Shown here in pieces: positions 1 through 11,900 of a DNA stretch of 64,000 bases (within the stretch, counting starts at the first letter, position 1; the number at the start of each line of letters is the position of its first letter). The translations under genes and the position numbers were made by a program. The stretch covers positions 3,648,801 through 3,712,800 of the forward strand of contig CM072161.1 of assembly GCA_036850595.1 (NCBI GenBank). The letters run 5' to 3'. A model generated the notes under the pieces. The model was not told the origin of the DNA and did no database searches. It saw only the letters and a list, made by a program, of their open reading frames with translations. Origin of the DNA: Rhyacichthys aspro. Lineage: Eukaryota > Chordata > Actinopteri > Gobiiformes > Rhyacichthyidae.

Positions 1-239
1 GTGTCAAGCCAATTGTTAATATTCTCTACCTACTCAATGACAGCACACACATTTCTAATTTTTTGTGTCCTTTTGTGCATGGAAAATGCGTTGTGGTCTG
101 CAGCCCAAGGGTAAGTGTAATTAAATCAAACATAAAATATGCCTCTGTCATCAAATTCATTTACCCAAACAAAAAAGCCTTTTTCTTATCTTTATTATTA
201 TAGTGAAACAACATAGAAATGACAGCAAATTTCTCTTGT
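1..239. other. AT-rich non-coding sequence, nothing recognised
   Basis: Short AT-rich stretch with no open frame of interest, no repeat signature and no RNA gene that I recognise. Confidence 0.6.
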
Positions 240-405
240 TGATTGTATAAACAACGGCAATACGCTTAAAGCAGCAAGAAAGATGGAGTGCAAACCGCGT
301 TCTTGTCATGGTTCACCAGCGTTGAAGGTGAGGCAATTCATCCTCCAACAGACAGCCAATAGGAGAGAAGGAAGTGCTTACCTAAAAGAGAAGAGAAGAA
401 AACTC
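240..405 (-). promoter_or_regulatory. Candidate conserved block with a recursive-splice-like junction (minus strand)
   Basis: The block has more CpG (for example ACGGCAATACGC, AACCGCG) than the flanks. Read on the minus strand, a pyrimidine run (complement of the purine run 384-402) leads into TTTTAG followed at once by GTAAGC, with the AG|GT junction at 381/382. This is the layout of a recursive splice site in a very long intron. About 60 nt further along the minus strand a second donor-like GCTG|GTGAAC occurs, as expected for the short exon seen at vertebrate recursive sites. Seen: the motif. Inferred: any splicing role, since such motifs also arise by chance. Confidence 0.3.
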
Positions 406-559
406 ATTAGATGTTGTATCTTTGCTTTGGGGATTTAGGTTCTAAGTAAACTTTGGTGTGCAACCAATATGTAAAAATCTTCCATATACCACATTTGAAA
501 ATAAACAGTCTTTAAAATTGATGCTGGTATTATTATGCAATAGGAACATAACAAATGTG

Positions 560-880
560 TGACTAGAGGCGACATAATGTGATGCCACAAACAAGCAACA
601 ACATATTAATGATTAATGGCTTCTGTAAAATGAGGAAGCCAGGGAAAATAATGAAAACATGAAGGATAGGAAGCCATTACAGCTGACCACTCATATGTGG
701 TGTGTGGCGTATTTTCTATGGCCTGGTGCCATTTACATGTAATCACATGTATCAAGGCTCTCATCAGCCATGTGTAATGTCATGGTGCTCCGACACTGGC
801 CAACTGCTGATGTACCACTCCAGTCATTTCTGTGGTGTTAAGTGCAAGAAACCCAAGAGACATTGACTGCAACACTATGT
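560..880. promoter_or_regulatory. Candidate conserved non-coding element
   Basis: Non-repetitive block with ordinary base composition inside AT-rich DNA. It contains the imperfect palindrome TACATGTAATCACATGTA at 734-751 and a run of ATTAATGATTAATGG homeodomain cores near 606-620. No open frame of note. Enhancer-like reading is inference; cross-species alignment would decide it. Confidence 0.35.
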
Positions 881-2099
881 GGTTTTCGTAAAGCAAAAAG
901 GAAAATATTGTTACTTAATGTATGCAGTTGAATCTGGTAATGGCATCTGTTATGTGCTACTTTGTATTCTTCAACATTTTTACAGATTCTACATTTAGTT
1001 TGGTAGCCAAAAGCCTATTTACTACTTGGCTCTGAAGACCATGGGTTGTATCCACTGTGTTATGTTTTCATAATAAAATTGTGTTGTAAAATGAAAACAC
1101 ACTCCATCCACAAAGCATTACAGAAAATACTTGTCAGGATTTCCCAATAAGGCCCGAGCTATAGTATATATTTTGGGATTGGTCACAAAAAACATTTTCA
1201 AAGGTATACATGCAAGCTTTATATTCTAAAAGAAGGATTATAGTCATTATAAAAATATATTTCTCAGTACATATGAGAAAGCTAAGCATCAGCGCTCAAT
1301 GGCCAAACACATTTTCCTAGATCATTAGTTGCATTTGTAGGAAAAATATACACTAAATTATTTATGCATCAAGGAATTTCATAGCACTGTATCCTAAGAT
1401 GCTAAATGGGTATTGAGGATACAATCTTTTAATTATTAAAATACAAACAGAATAGTCTGGGCTAAGGATGCTCTGATCTGTATTTTTGAGATCAAAATCA
1501 TTATCGGTTGATACTGATCACGAGGTCTATTTGATTAATTAACCTTAATAAATTCACTACTCTTAAAAACATGGGGGTGGTAAAACTAAAAGGTAATCAA
1601 CAATGATAATGTTTTCTTTTCTTTATTCACTTTTTTAGTTTTATCCAGCTAGAACAGTAAGTTTTGCTCACAATAAGCTTATGCAACAAAATGTCTAACA
1701 AAAAAACAACAAATAACGTGTGGCTTATTATGGCTACATCCAACTATCCTAAGTCAGCCCTCAGCTTTACTTCACTGAACGACTTTCAGTGCAGAGTTGC
1801 AGAGAGCTGTGTGAGGGCCGTCTGTTGCCTTCAAATGTCTGATGAGATTCGTGAGGATGTATGTTTTTGATTGCTTTCCTCCATCAACACATTCTACAAA
1901 GCCCACTGCTAAAACACCCTCTCATTTGAGTCAAGGACATCTAATGACTGTAAATGTAAAATAAGATCCATAGATTTGGTTGCGTTTGCTAAGAATGCTC
2001 CAAAATCTCATTGGGTCCATTTGCACCCAAAGGCTGTTTGAGAATGAATGAAAAAGGATGCGCTATGAAATATGGCCCGTCCATGGTTTGCTGAAATGT
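881..2099. other. AT-rich non-coding stretch
   Basis: About 1.2 kb of AT-rich sequence. The longest open frame, at 1664-1870 on the plus strand (68 codons), has no resemblance to a protein family and no coding-like composition. No repeat end or RNA gene recognised. Confidence 0.6.
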
Positions 2100-2560
2100 A
2101 CAATGGCAGTGATTGGGTTGGATTGGATTGGGGCGGGAGCATATATTGCAGCAGGTAGTAGAATCAGCACGGCCAGCTGCTTATCTCTATACGCCTCGAG
2201 TCTGAATATTCAAAAAGCATAGGTAGAGTCTTTTACAGTGGCGTTATAGCAGTAAGTATGGCTGTGTTTGCAGGAACCCCCAATTTCACTGGGTAATGCA
2301 TCCCATCAATCCCTGTCAGCGGCAAATGCACAGTAATACATTTTGTATTGGATGTGGTCACTCTATTAGCCCCTTCAGCTTTACATAACCTAGCCATGCT
2401 TTGATCTGCAATGATGTGTTGGAGTAGGCATGCATGAGTGACTGCTCCAGCATGAGGCCAATCGGTAGCAATGGGACTGGATGGATTTAACAGACCGCTG
2501 TTATTACACACAGTTGTATTGTAATGGAAATCTATTTTGTTTCCTTTCCGCATGATACAA
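2100..2560. promoter_or_regulatory. Candidate conserved non-coding element
   Basis: A short GGATT/GGGTT pentamer run near 2115-2135 leads into a repeat-free block of balanced composition with several ATTA/TAAT cores, ATGCAT words and CAATCC motifs. The 106-codon minus-strand open frame over 2233-2553 shows no domain and is probably incidental. Regulatory role is inference. Confidence 0.35.
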
Positions 2561-3092
2561 CAATTGAACTGTTCGACTGAGCTATTGAAGTAGATCCAGA
2601 AAATTGTGGTCGTGGCTTTAAACTATTTTAGTCAGTATGTCTACATGCACAACTTAAGCCTCTTTTGAGTGTTGTTTGTTTACAGAGCCATCTTTTTAAC
2701 CACTATGAAAGAGTTTTGCTGTATTGTTATTTAATAGGGGTTAAAGTAGGACTGTCTACAATTTTTCCTAAATTCCAGTTGTTTTTTTTATCCTGTTTCA
2801 TTGTGCAACATATGGCCACTGATTTAAAGCAATGATGAGGAATTTTGCAACAAAAAATTAGAAGCTTTTTAACAATGGCAAAAATCACACTGTGGCTTAA
2901 CTCTTTTGGACTGGACAACCACTGGATCAAATTAAGATATTGATCCTTACTATCTCTTAGTATAGACAGATTTTTAACAAACTTTAGCACAAAAGAATCT
3001 GTTTTGAAACGTACAAAAACTACAATGCGCGATAACACATGCTTAATTTTGCATTCGTAGACATTGGCTTGTTTGTTAGCAAAGAGAATTTT
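2561..3092. other. AT-rich non-coding stretch
   Basis: AT-rich, with a 103-codon minus-strand open frame (2727-3038) that resembles no protein I know. No repeat boundary visible. Confidence 0.55.
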
Positions 3093-3250
3093 AAAAAAAA
3101 AAAAAGAAAAGGGGGGGGTGGGGCAGGGGGGGGGGGGGGAAAAAGGGGGGGAAAAAAAAAAAAAAAAAGGGAAAGGAAGGGGGAAAAAGGGGGAAGGGGA
3201 GGGGGTTTTTTACCCGGCCCTTTTTTTATTTTAATTTTTTTTTTACTTTT
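3093..3250. repeat. Purine homopolymer tract (A/G blocks) running into a T-rich tract
   Basis: From 3093 to 3205 the plus strand is almost pure purine, made of long blocks of A alternating with long blocks of G and broken only by a T at 3119 and a C at 3124. It then switches to T-rich sequence to 3250. Open frames across it encode only Gly/Lys/Arg or Pro/Phe runs and are artefacts of composition. Either a true low-complexity, triplex-prone tract or an assembly region of poor base quality. Confidence 0.85.
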
Positions 3251-3418
3251 GTTATATCTGTTGGGCCTGTGGGAAGCGTGCACTAGTCCAACTCTATTAT
3301 CCAAGTGTGTTAGCTTTACTTAGAAATTGAAATTATTACAATGCTCGATGGACTAGGCATGCAGTTAAGTGTCTGACTGTAAAGACACATTTCCTATTTC
3401 ACTGGTGTTTGGTAAATT

Positions 3419-3555
3419 TAGTGACTGTGGGTTGAATTGCTAATATGGATCTTATTATTGGCTTACGCAAGTTTTATTATTTGTTGCATGAGCCAATTAA
3501 TATAGCTCTATGTAACAAATAATAAAATTTGAGCCACATACAGCCCACAGTAATA
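3419..3555. mobile_element. Palindromic fold-back element (MITE-like)
   Basis: Two long imperfect inverted arms face each other. GGCTTACGCAAGTTTTATTA and its continuation (3460-3492) pairs with the complement downstream (3504-3535) around an 11-nt centre. Pairing resumes outward between GTGACTGTGGGTT near 3421 and AGCCCACAGTAA near 3542-3553. There is no coding capacity. This is the structure of a small non-autonomous DNA transposon; the superfamily cannot be assigned because no clear target duplication is visible. Confidence 0.55.
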
Positions 3556-4999
3556 CAACAATACAAATTCAGCATTTCAAAGTGTGTTTTAGTCAAGATG
3601 ACAGGACACAAAAAGACCAAAACCTTTGAGAATTAGTCAAGTCCTAGACAAACTCCCTGCTGTTTGGCTGAGGTTATGTGCCCGTGCTAATAAAGGCACA
3701 AGTGGAGAATTTATTTTATCTGTCTTAATAGTTTCCAAACATCATCAAGTTTTTATGTAGATTCAGTCACTTGAGAGGATTTTGGATTTTGGCCAAAGTG
3801 CAGCTGTTAAAAGTGCACTCTGCTCTCAATGTGTGGTCCAATCTAGTTCACATCCATAAATTTTAGATGAAGATATGATAAATTAATGCTTCTTCAAAAT
3901 ACATTTTTAAAAGCTCTAAACTTTCATAGGGGCCATGACCAGAAGCAGCAAGTGGATGTTTTCAACTACACGCCTCTAATAAACAAGCTTACCAAATCAA
4001 ACACAGTAATGGTGAGAAAAAGCATTTATCTTAAGGCTAAGGAGTTTAGAAAGAGAAGGGACTCCAGGGTCATTCAAGGGACTTTGTCACTTCTAAAGTA
4101 GACTGGTCTGTGACATGAGTTTTACATCCGTCAAAGTGAATGGCTCTTGTTGGTATCAACGGGAGTTGTTACCCACCTGTGGACCATTATGATAACTTTC
4201 CCTCTCTGAAGTTGATGCCCTATTGTTTTGGTTTCTGTCTGGGCTTTAACACACAGTTGTTAATAGATAACAGATTTAGTCTCAGTCTACCTTCTCTGTT
4301 TAGAGAGGGCTGTTCTCATTTCACAAAAAAATGCTTTTTTTATTCCATGTTCAAACCACTTGGCCTCCCTGGTCAATATGCAGACAGTACTGTGAGATCA
4401 CTGTCCTTAAAGAAGTGACCACTCTCTTTAGATGGAGGTGTACCACAGACTCAGGTCCATTAGGATTGGACCTTCTGTGCCGATACAGGATGCCTCTTTG
4501 GAAGACAGAACCATTACATGACCGATCTAATACTTTCATTCAATAGAATAGAAAAAGAATTAGGATGATTGGCCATGTTGGGTAAGGTAAGGAGTGAGTG
4601 GAGCTTTTGGCTATTGCAGCTTTATTGTTCTTAAAAATGGGTTGAAAGTTAACATCAAATCCAAGAAAACTATCCCTTGGACTTTCCATTGGGTACCAGT
4701 GCGAATGTGCAAATCCAACACTTATTCCCACTTATGCACACACAATAAGGCAACACTGAATAGGTCAGCAGTTCGAGGTGGGAACACTAAATGAACTGCA
4801 TTTTGGTTCTGAGTGTAAATGATGTGTATCTGACATCTGAATGTGTTGAGTTGTATTGACTATGTAACAACAAAATCAACTATAGAGTCCCATATGTGCT
4901 TTTATTATTGTGTCTGGTCACTTTGTCATAATGCAATCATTTTTGTATTCCTTTTCAACACCATTTTGTCAAGTCTCCTCTCCCGTCAATACTATGTCT
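3556..4999. other. Non-coding stretch, nothing recognised
   Basis: Overlapping open frames at 4140-4546 (both strands, up to 92 codons) and 4540-4794 share the same DNA and carry no domain, so they look incidental. Composition is AT-rich to 3.9 kb and mixed afterwards. No repeat signature recognised. Confidence 0.55.
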
Positions 5000-5420
5000 G
5001 ATGTTTGTGAATTTTAACCACGCCGCCACTCCCTTTATCTCCCTTCTTTATTCAGTCTGGCTGGCTCCATTACCTTTCCTCAACAAGCCCATTGTTTGCC
5101 GATGTGCTAACGTCTGAATCCAAGTTGTTGGCCTATTGTTGCAATGCGGTGTCACTAAATGAATATGCCTCGCTGACAATACATCACATTATGCATATTT
5201 GGTCTTCTTAATTTAAGGATAACAGCTTTTGCCATTCATATGCAGACGTGAGATACAAGGATACTTTCCATTGTCCTTGGCTGACACAGAACGCTAGCTC
5301 TTTCTATCGACTACAAGCTTCCATGATTCAGGAACCGCCATTTTTCATGAAAGCATAATCTGATCCGAATAAGCATGAAGACAAGAACACACACACTGGA
5401 GCATTTTCCAGTCTTTTGTA
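5000..5420. promoter_or_regulatory. Candidate conserved element with three SOX-type sites
   Basis: A repeat-free block containing three matches to the SOX core CCWTTGT in the same orientation: CCATTGT at 5089-5095, CTATTGT at 5133-5139 and CCATTGT at 5268-5274. Between them lie AATGAATATGCC and several TAAT cores. The cluster suggests a neural or neural-crest-type enhancer, but that is inference from motif density only. Confidence 0.38.
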
Positions 5421-7199
5421 CACCTCTGGCATGAGCAAACCCTTATCTAGTTTCACCCCAAATTAAGACACTGCTTGCCAAAACCATTACCATATCTTTT
5501 CGTCTTTTGTCCTTGTAGCTCATTTTGACACACTCCAGGCAACATTCACATCTGCCTAATGTGGGCGGTTTGAGACACAGCCAGTGAGACACATTTTCAA
5601 CTTTACCACTTTAGACAGCATTTTACTCTTTCACAAGTTTGATTAAAATGAAAAGAACTGATTCACTTGACTTGGTGTCTGGAAAATTTGAAGTACCAGC
5701 TTTTAATTTGATGTAAGTTGACAAATTGTACAAAGGAGACAGAAGACAACTGAATGTGGTGAAGGTGCCGAATGGATTGGCCAGAACTCAAAATTACTTT
5801 ATATTATTGCTTTGGAAGTGAATGTACTGTATGTCGAGGCCTAGCAATATTTGGCAAATGTTGCATCATATAGGTGCGTCAAAAGATGCAAGATCCTTTT
5901 TGCAAAGACTACGTAAACTGTGGTAATCTTATGTGTAAGACGTTATTCCAAATGAAAAGGTTGTGGAAGTGTGCATTTTTCAAGAACCCTGATTTCTTAT
6001 TTTAAAGCATGTTCTAACTTTGAAAACTTAGTTAAAGACTTCACAAAATCACAAGTCATATTATTGTCCCAATGTTCAGAACAAATTTCATACTTACTCA
6101 TTTCCCACATGCAGCCCCAAGAATAGGCTTTTAGATTCAAGTCCAAGATTTTTGGTACACATTTAATACCATAGCACGTATAGACAAAGCATTAAGACTA
6201 GAATGTGATGTAGGAGTTTCACAAAGAATTCAATGAATGCTCACTCAGGGGACACCTCTTTTATTCCACACCAATGCGCCTTGATCATAGAATGGGGTTG
6301 AGTCTATCTGCACCGCATTGTCTTTCTGCCTGTTACTTTTTCCATCCCACTTTAACTTTTTTTTAGATGTTGCCGGTTGCTAGATAGCTTAAGTCTGAGC
6401 TGGGTGCAAAGGAAGGAAAGTATAGTGAATCTACACTCGAGTGGAAAAGGCTTGTACGAGCTCTAGAGGAGACGGGTATAGCTCCCCTTTCTGGCGTATG
6501 GTATCACACAGTACAGGTATGCCTTTATTGACACAATGGGATTATGAAGTGATAAGAAGTAACCATCTCTTTTTCATGTTGGTCTTGTAAGTGCTAGAGC
6601 TATTTATAACTGCCTTTGTCCCAAATTTGGAGACAGACTAAACAGCCGTTTCCAACTTAAAGAAATGGTAAACTTTAGAGCCTGTAGTATGAAGCATGAA
6701 CACCTGATTCTGTCAGAGATACCAACTTTGGACCAACTTTGGCGGTGCTCACTGTGCTAACCCTGCATCCTTCAGTGGAAAAACAAATAAAAATGTGTAC
6801 CTATTAAAAAGTTTATGTTACTGTATGGTTGCTCAGGGTTACGACATAAGAGCATTTGACAATCCATTTTTTCAAACCACAGAGATAGCATTAGGTCAGG
6901 GAAGTGATATATACTAAAACCAATCAAACTAGAATGATAAGCAACCCATCATATAGCATTACATTGGTCCATATAATATAGCATATCCCTTACTGAATGG
7001 TGTTACATGAGTATGCTGATGGACTATGTTTGAAGCACCGTAAAGCCTTACATCATCATAATTGCTAGATAGTAGACTGTGAGAGATATATGTTGCAAGA
7101 TATATCAGAGAAACTAAGAGAGACAAAAACATACAGTACGAGCTTTTCCCCATTGTCTATGTGTGATAAAGATATCAGCAGCAAGAATATTGTCTTAGT
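5421..7199. other. AT-rich non-coding stretch
   Basis: About 1.8 kb without a recognisable repeat or gene. A 64-codon minus-strand frame at 6959-7153 begins with a hydrophobic run that could mimic a signal peptide, but it has no other support and is most likely chance. Confidence 0.55.
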
Positions 7200-7680
7200 A
7201 CAATAACACCTGCTTCAGCTGTTGTACTCCATTAAGACAAACATGGCACAGTGAGTCTGCAGCCTCCAGTCCAATCGATCACTGCTGCTGGAAAGTCTGT
7301 TTGACAAAGGCCTCATTCTCTTGCAGCTCTGATTGATGGCTGGACTTTGAATCAATGGTGGCTGCTCACTGCTCCTGATTTGGCAGAGCTTCCTCACTTG
7401 CACCGAATCCACTCACAAACACTCCCCAGCCCTCCACCGCAGAAAGACATGTTGGGCTCCCATGGGCTGTCTCTTTTTTGGGTTTAGGCCCTGTTGTTTT
7501 AAAGCAGAAAACAGTAAAAAATGCTGTTTGACCAGCAAACCAGAGGTTTTTATACTTGATAAGAGAATAATGGTGATAAAGTAAACACCTCTGTCAAGAA
7601 CACAGATGACAATACCAGAAACAGTAGAGACCAATATTGTCAAATCCTGTCTTCCAGATGCAGAGAAAACAGACAATAGT
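7200..7680. promoter_or_regulatory. Candidate conserved element with a PBX/HOX-type site
   Basis: GC-richer block with no repeat signature. TGATTGATGG at 7330-7339 matches the bipartite PBX/HOX consensus TGATNNATGG, and CTTTGAATCAA, a TCF/LEF-like word, follows at about 7344. Minus-strand frames at 7215-7412 and 7413-7676 are unremarkable. Regulatory assignment is inference. Confidence 0.38.
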
Positions 7681-8539
7681 CTCTTCAGATAACATCAATG
7701 GTGTGAATCTATAATATTACATACTGATATGTTTATGGTAATGTGTCTGCAGCAGACGCAGTACTTGCAGACTATAAAACATGCCAAACATGCTAACCCC
7801 ATAGTCAATAACAGACAGCGTTACAGCCACGGTGCTAAATCTCCAACTCCCCAAGAAACCAGCGCTGTTGAGTCTTTCACTTCTCTGCAACAACATGAAC
7901 AGCAAGACAGCGAAGTGATTAGCAAACAATAGCATAACCATAGTGGCTAAAGTCAATTTCTCTGCAAAAGACGGCAACTATAAGCTAATTATCCAAGGCC
8001 TATTTACTGAGACTGCAGCTGTTCCTACAGTAATCTAGTGTTGAACACAAAGCATTGGCACACACAGATTTTCATTCATTGAAATGACATGTGGCAAATT
8101 TGCATAAATCTATACATGCATTTAACACCAACAAAGCAAGTCACATGTGTGTTGTTTTGGGATTTAGGAGTTGGATAAAGCAGGCTACTGTCTCAGAAAC
8201 ATAGGCTCAGAAGCTTAAAACGCTCACTGCTGTAAACTCTCTGTCTCCTCTCCCTTCCCATAGACACACAAGGTTTTCAACTGGTATCAGGTACCAGCCG
8301 AAGCTATAGCATATCAGAAGCTGAAATAAATGGAGAGGTGCATACTGAGTAAAAATCCATATCAGACCTTTTTGCAACAAAAATGCAGCCATCACCTCAG
8401 AGCTTGCTGAAATACTTATTATACAATATGCTTCGCAATAGGCCCAATAGTTACAGAGTGGAATTTTGTTACTATTCATACATAAAAAAGTTGAGGTATT
8501 GTTTTGCCACCTATTGACAACAATTGATTTTCTGTTCCA
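7681..8539. other. Non-coding stretch with incidental open frames
   Basis: Minus-strand frames at 7717-7977 (86 codons) and 8207-8479 (90 codons) are hydrophobic but resemble no family and lack visible splice or start context. No repeat found. Confidence 0.5.
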
Positions 8540-8700
8540 GCCAGTCCTATTCTCTGTTTGCAGTGTCTAATTAACTATACTTTGTGCCATAAGTCTCACA
8601 GAAATGCCTTGTATCCACTGGAGAGGCACCTCTTCAGCTGTTGGTTCCATCTGTGGCTGGCTTTCAAAAGGTGGAGCTAAACACTGCTGTTTGTTAATTA
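8540..8700. promoter_or_regulatory. Candidate conserved non-coding element
   Basis: Short non-repetitive block ending in GTTTGTTAATTAGATGATA, with two TTAATTA/TAATTAA homeodomain palindromes (around 8569 and 8695). Role inferred from motif content only. Confidence 0.28.
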
Positions 8701-9259
8701 GATGATATCAAAGTTTATAAAACTTTACTTTATAAAATACCCCTAAGTTAAATACCTTTATTATATGTATAATACACATTTTATGACAATGATATTCATT
8801 TTTTATGTGGCAGAGGCCTGTTGAATCTCAGTCTCTTCAGGGGTTACCTGAACCTGTGCTGTAATAACCTGACCCTTACCACTATGCTAAATGAGGCCTT
8901 ATTTGATAGTACACCACTCTGCTCTCTCAAACTAGCCCGGATCTTTGGAAGTCTGGAGTCTTCTCAATTTATACAGGTGTCTTCTGTGGTACATGTGAGT
9001 TGTAAGGTACAGCCTTAATGGAATGGACTTACTGTTGTCTAGCACATTTTGTTTTACTGGTTCAGCACTTGTTTATCCTTCCTACTTCCAGATTCAGAAG
9101 ATCTGTCATTAAGACAAATCCCAAACCAGACACTAAAATAATAACTTACATAAAAATAACTTTATTTTTTGCAGTGAGAACAAAAGATGGCAGGGTTCCT
9201 GAACTGACATCACAGTTCTGCGGAGTGTGATTCCACTTTAAATAAGTACAGCAAGCTGC
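8701..9259. other. AT-rich non-coding stretch
   Basis: Two abutting plus-strand frames at 8821-9018 and 9018-9230 are uninformative. No repeat or RNA gene recognised. Confidence 0.55.
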
Positions 9260-9800
9260 TTCCTCTTCTTTTAAAACCTTTTGTCAGTTGCCAACACTAT
9301 GACAATCCCATTGTTCCATCCTCGCTGTCGGCTGTGCAAATTTGATTGTGCTTAATTCCACTTAATTTTGTGGTGCATAGTTAGCTGGCAGTTTTGGCAT
9401 AGCCGTATTAAAATTTCATGGCAGCAATGTGCGCACAGAGCTTTATGACTATGGTGGCATTAAAAAAAGAGCAGACTTGCATTCTTGGCTCTGCCCTGTG
9501 AGATGATCATCTTCATTATTTGCAATGTTTAAACCAACAAAGTGAAAAGCTGCTCATTTAAATGCATCTGCATGTGTAAAGGCTTTTATATTCTTAAGGA
9601 AGGCAAGGTTATTGTGCTCACAAAAGCAAGCGTTGCACACTTTATGTACACAATGCCACCGAGCGCACTGAAAACCACCAAAAGCTTTCAGGGGAAAAGA
9701 GAGGATATAAAGGAGCTGGAGTGGCGAGACACACAAAATCTCAGCATTTACTCAAGGATACATCGAAGCACACACTGCGCTGTATCGTAATTCAGCAAAG
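9260..9800. promoter_or_regulatory. Candidate conserved non-coding element
   Basis: Repeat-free block containing CCCATTGTTCC (SOX-type) near 9310, TGTGCAAATTTG near 9333 (octamer-like) and paired CTTAATTCCACTTAATT words around 9350. Opposite-strand frames of 82 and 60 codons overlap at 9542-9790 and are shadows of composition. Inference only. Confidence 0.35.
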
Positions 9801-10779
9801 AAGTATTGCCAAGTCTTTACAGCTTTTCTTTTGATTCGTCTTTAATGGGAATACATTATGCAAAGCTTGCAAAGGGTTAGCAGTAACAACAGTAGCCCAC
9901 CTGTAGAGTCTGCCATGTTTCAACTGTAGCCAAAAATGGACAAACCAAACGAATAGGCCACAAAAAATCTAATCAAAGGCCATTATAAAGGGCATTTAAG
10001 GGCTAACCTAAGCAGTTTTGAACAGCTTTGCACTTTGAAAGGTCCAACTTTGTATCTTTAATTATTCTGATCATATGTCAGACTGCAATATTCACAAAGG
10101 CCCTTCTTTTGGCAATAATAGCAAGAAAGATCTCCAAGTTAAACTCATTTCAAGACAGTATCAAAAGCTTTGTGAATTGAGAAAGCAGGCTTTGTTTTTT
10201 TTTTTTTTACCATCTACAGCATTATTATCAAGTAAAAAAAGACCAATACAAGCAAAAAAATCTGGTCTTACTGCTAGACAAAGCAAAGTACTAGCCCATT
10301 CAAAACAAGTTGTGTTGTTGTGTGTTAATGGATAAGTAGAATGACTAATGGACATCAATAAGCTACAAGAGCTGTGCATCTAATTGTAACAACAATGTTC
10401 AAAAATAAATGAGTCGTCTTGTCATCTAACTTGATTTTAAATATACATGCCACATAATATCTAAGACAAGACAGAGTATAAATGTGGTTTGAAGATTCTA
10501 CTCAGACCCTGAATGTTAGTCATCTGTCTTGTTGTAGGTGCATATGGTATTAGCTGTGTCCTCCTGACTCTGCGTTTGGCTGGTTTACAATTTCTCAATT
10601 TGCTTTCAGCCATGCTACTATACTTTTATCATGATGAGAATGTTTATTAATTTGAAGATGCACAGAAAAGTCTTTACTTAACTTTATTATGTAATCTACC
10701 ATTACATATCAACTGTTTAGGTATTTAAGGTTTCATCAGCTTTTGTCCAATCACCGTAGTCTCAGGTTAAACCCTTCTT
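9801..10779. other. AT-rich non-coding stretch
   Basis: Contains a 14-nt T run at 10195-10208 and opposing short open frames over 10075-10379 with no domain. No gene recognised. Confidence 0.55.
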
Positions 10780-10880
10780 TCTGAGGGATATAAAACTCAG
10801 CTCTCTAAACAGCTGAAGTCCCTTTGATGAAGGATAGAATGTCTTTACTAATAAACCTTCTTCCAGATGTTTGGTACTGT
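10780..10880 (+). repeat. Possible 3' remnant of a fish retroelement
   Basis: GAGGGATATAAAACTCAG, then AGCTGAAGTCCCTTTGATGA and an AATGTCTTTACTAATAAAC segment ending CTTCCAGATG, resemble a dispersed fish repeat. Its typical form reads roughly GGATGA..GAAACGTCTTCA..CCAGATG, and I associate it with Penelope-like or LINE 3' regions. The match is from memory and diverged, so family assignment is tentative. Confidence 0.35.
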
Positions 10881-11309
10881 TTTTGGTGCAATGCAAACTT
10901 CACAAAATAATGAAGTGGGGCACCAAGGTGTGGCAAAATGGGGTGTTGTTGTTACTTTGTATGTTTTTGCATAATATATTAGAGTGGTGTATTACAAAAT
11001 GCATTGTAGGAGGTGTTCAATTTTAGTCTGAATGTGTCCTTAAAACTGATTTTTCAGGGCACATTTATAATTTGCATTAAGGATGGTAGCCTTATTTTCC
11101 AATCATTCTGTCCAGTTGCTAATGTCAGGTCTGAGATGATACTGACTGATTTTAAAGCTGACCCTGAAATCTAATTAAGAGCAATGTATTATATAATAAT
11201 GATAGTTTTGATGGTAAAAAATATACTATATTTTACAAAGTGTGGAAAAATGGATTTCAAGGCCATTTATAACTGGATATTTCTACAAGGTGACATTTGT
11301 GAATACACA
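10881..11309. other. AT-rich non-coding stretch
   Basis: No open frame of note before 11184, no repeat recognised. Confidence 0.5.
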
Positions 11310-11900
11310 TATCATATAGGGAACTGTGCATCCCTGCCAATTACTGCCCATAGCCGCAGGTCATGGAACGGAACACCTCCTCACGCCGTCCCTTTGTGGT
11401 GGTCCTCTGTAGATCCAGGTCACAACAAGTCGGCGTCTAATGATCAAGATCTCGGCAGGCCTCTGCCAGTCCTTGACGCTCTCCCTTCCACTGTTGATTT
11501 ATCTGATAAATTGCAGCTCTTGGCCATTTGCCGACATGAGGGCAATTAGAAAGTGTGCGACGGGGAACCTTCTCCGTCTCATTATCTTAAGCCGGGGCAT
11601 TTAAAAGGGAAGGGTAAGAGTAACTGTAATGTCCCAGTCCATTAAAGCGCAGACATGGCTTTAATATACAGGGCACCGATCGATACTGGACTCGGTTTGA
11701 AGAGCTGATGCTGGAGGTGCACTACTTGGACCCGGTGAACATGATAAATTCAAAAGGGGCCACGCGATGTCAGCGTAATTAAGTCGGGAAAAGTGCGCTC
11801 CAGTGATGACTTCCATGTTAAACAGTGAACGGAGCGACCTGAAGTAACCTGTCACACCAGAGACTTGGCACAAACTTTTGAGGACGTCATCTGTAGTAAA
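11310..11900. promoter_or_regulatory. Large CpG-containing candidate conserved element
   Basis: One of the most background-unlike blocks: many CpGs (CACGCCGTCC, GTGCGACGGGG, GATCGATACTGG, GCCACGCGATG) in a genome section that is otherwise CpG-poor. It is repeat-free and holds GATTTATCTGATAAATTG (GATA-like inverted pair) near 11500 and CAGCGTAATTAAGTCGG near 11774. The 121-codon plus frame 11184-11549 and 112-codon minus frame 11661-11999 show no domain. Either a developmental enhancer or a non-coding exon. Confidence 0.42.

Noticed and set aside
3039..3323. Open frames on both strands rich in Gly/Lys or Pro/Phe
   Set aside because: Produced entirely by the A/G homopolymer tract; not protein-like.
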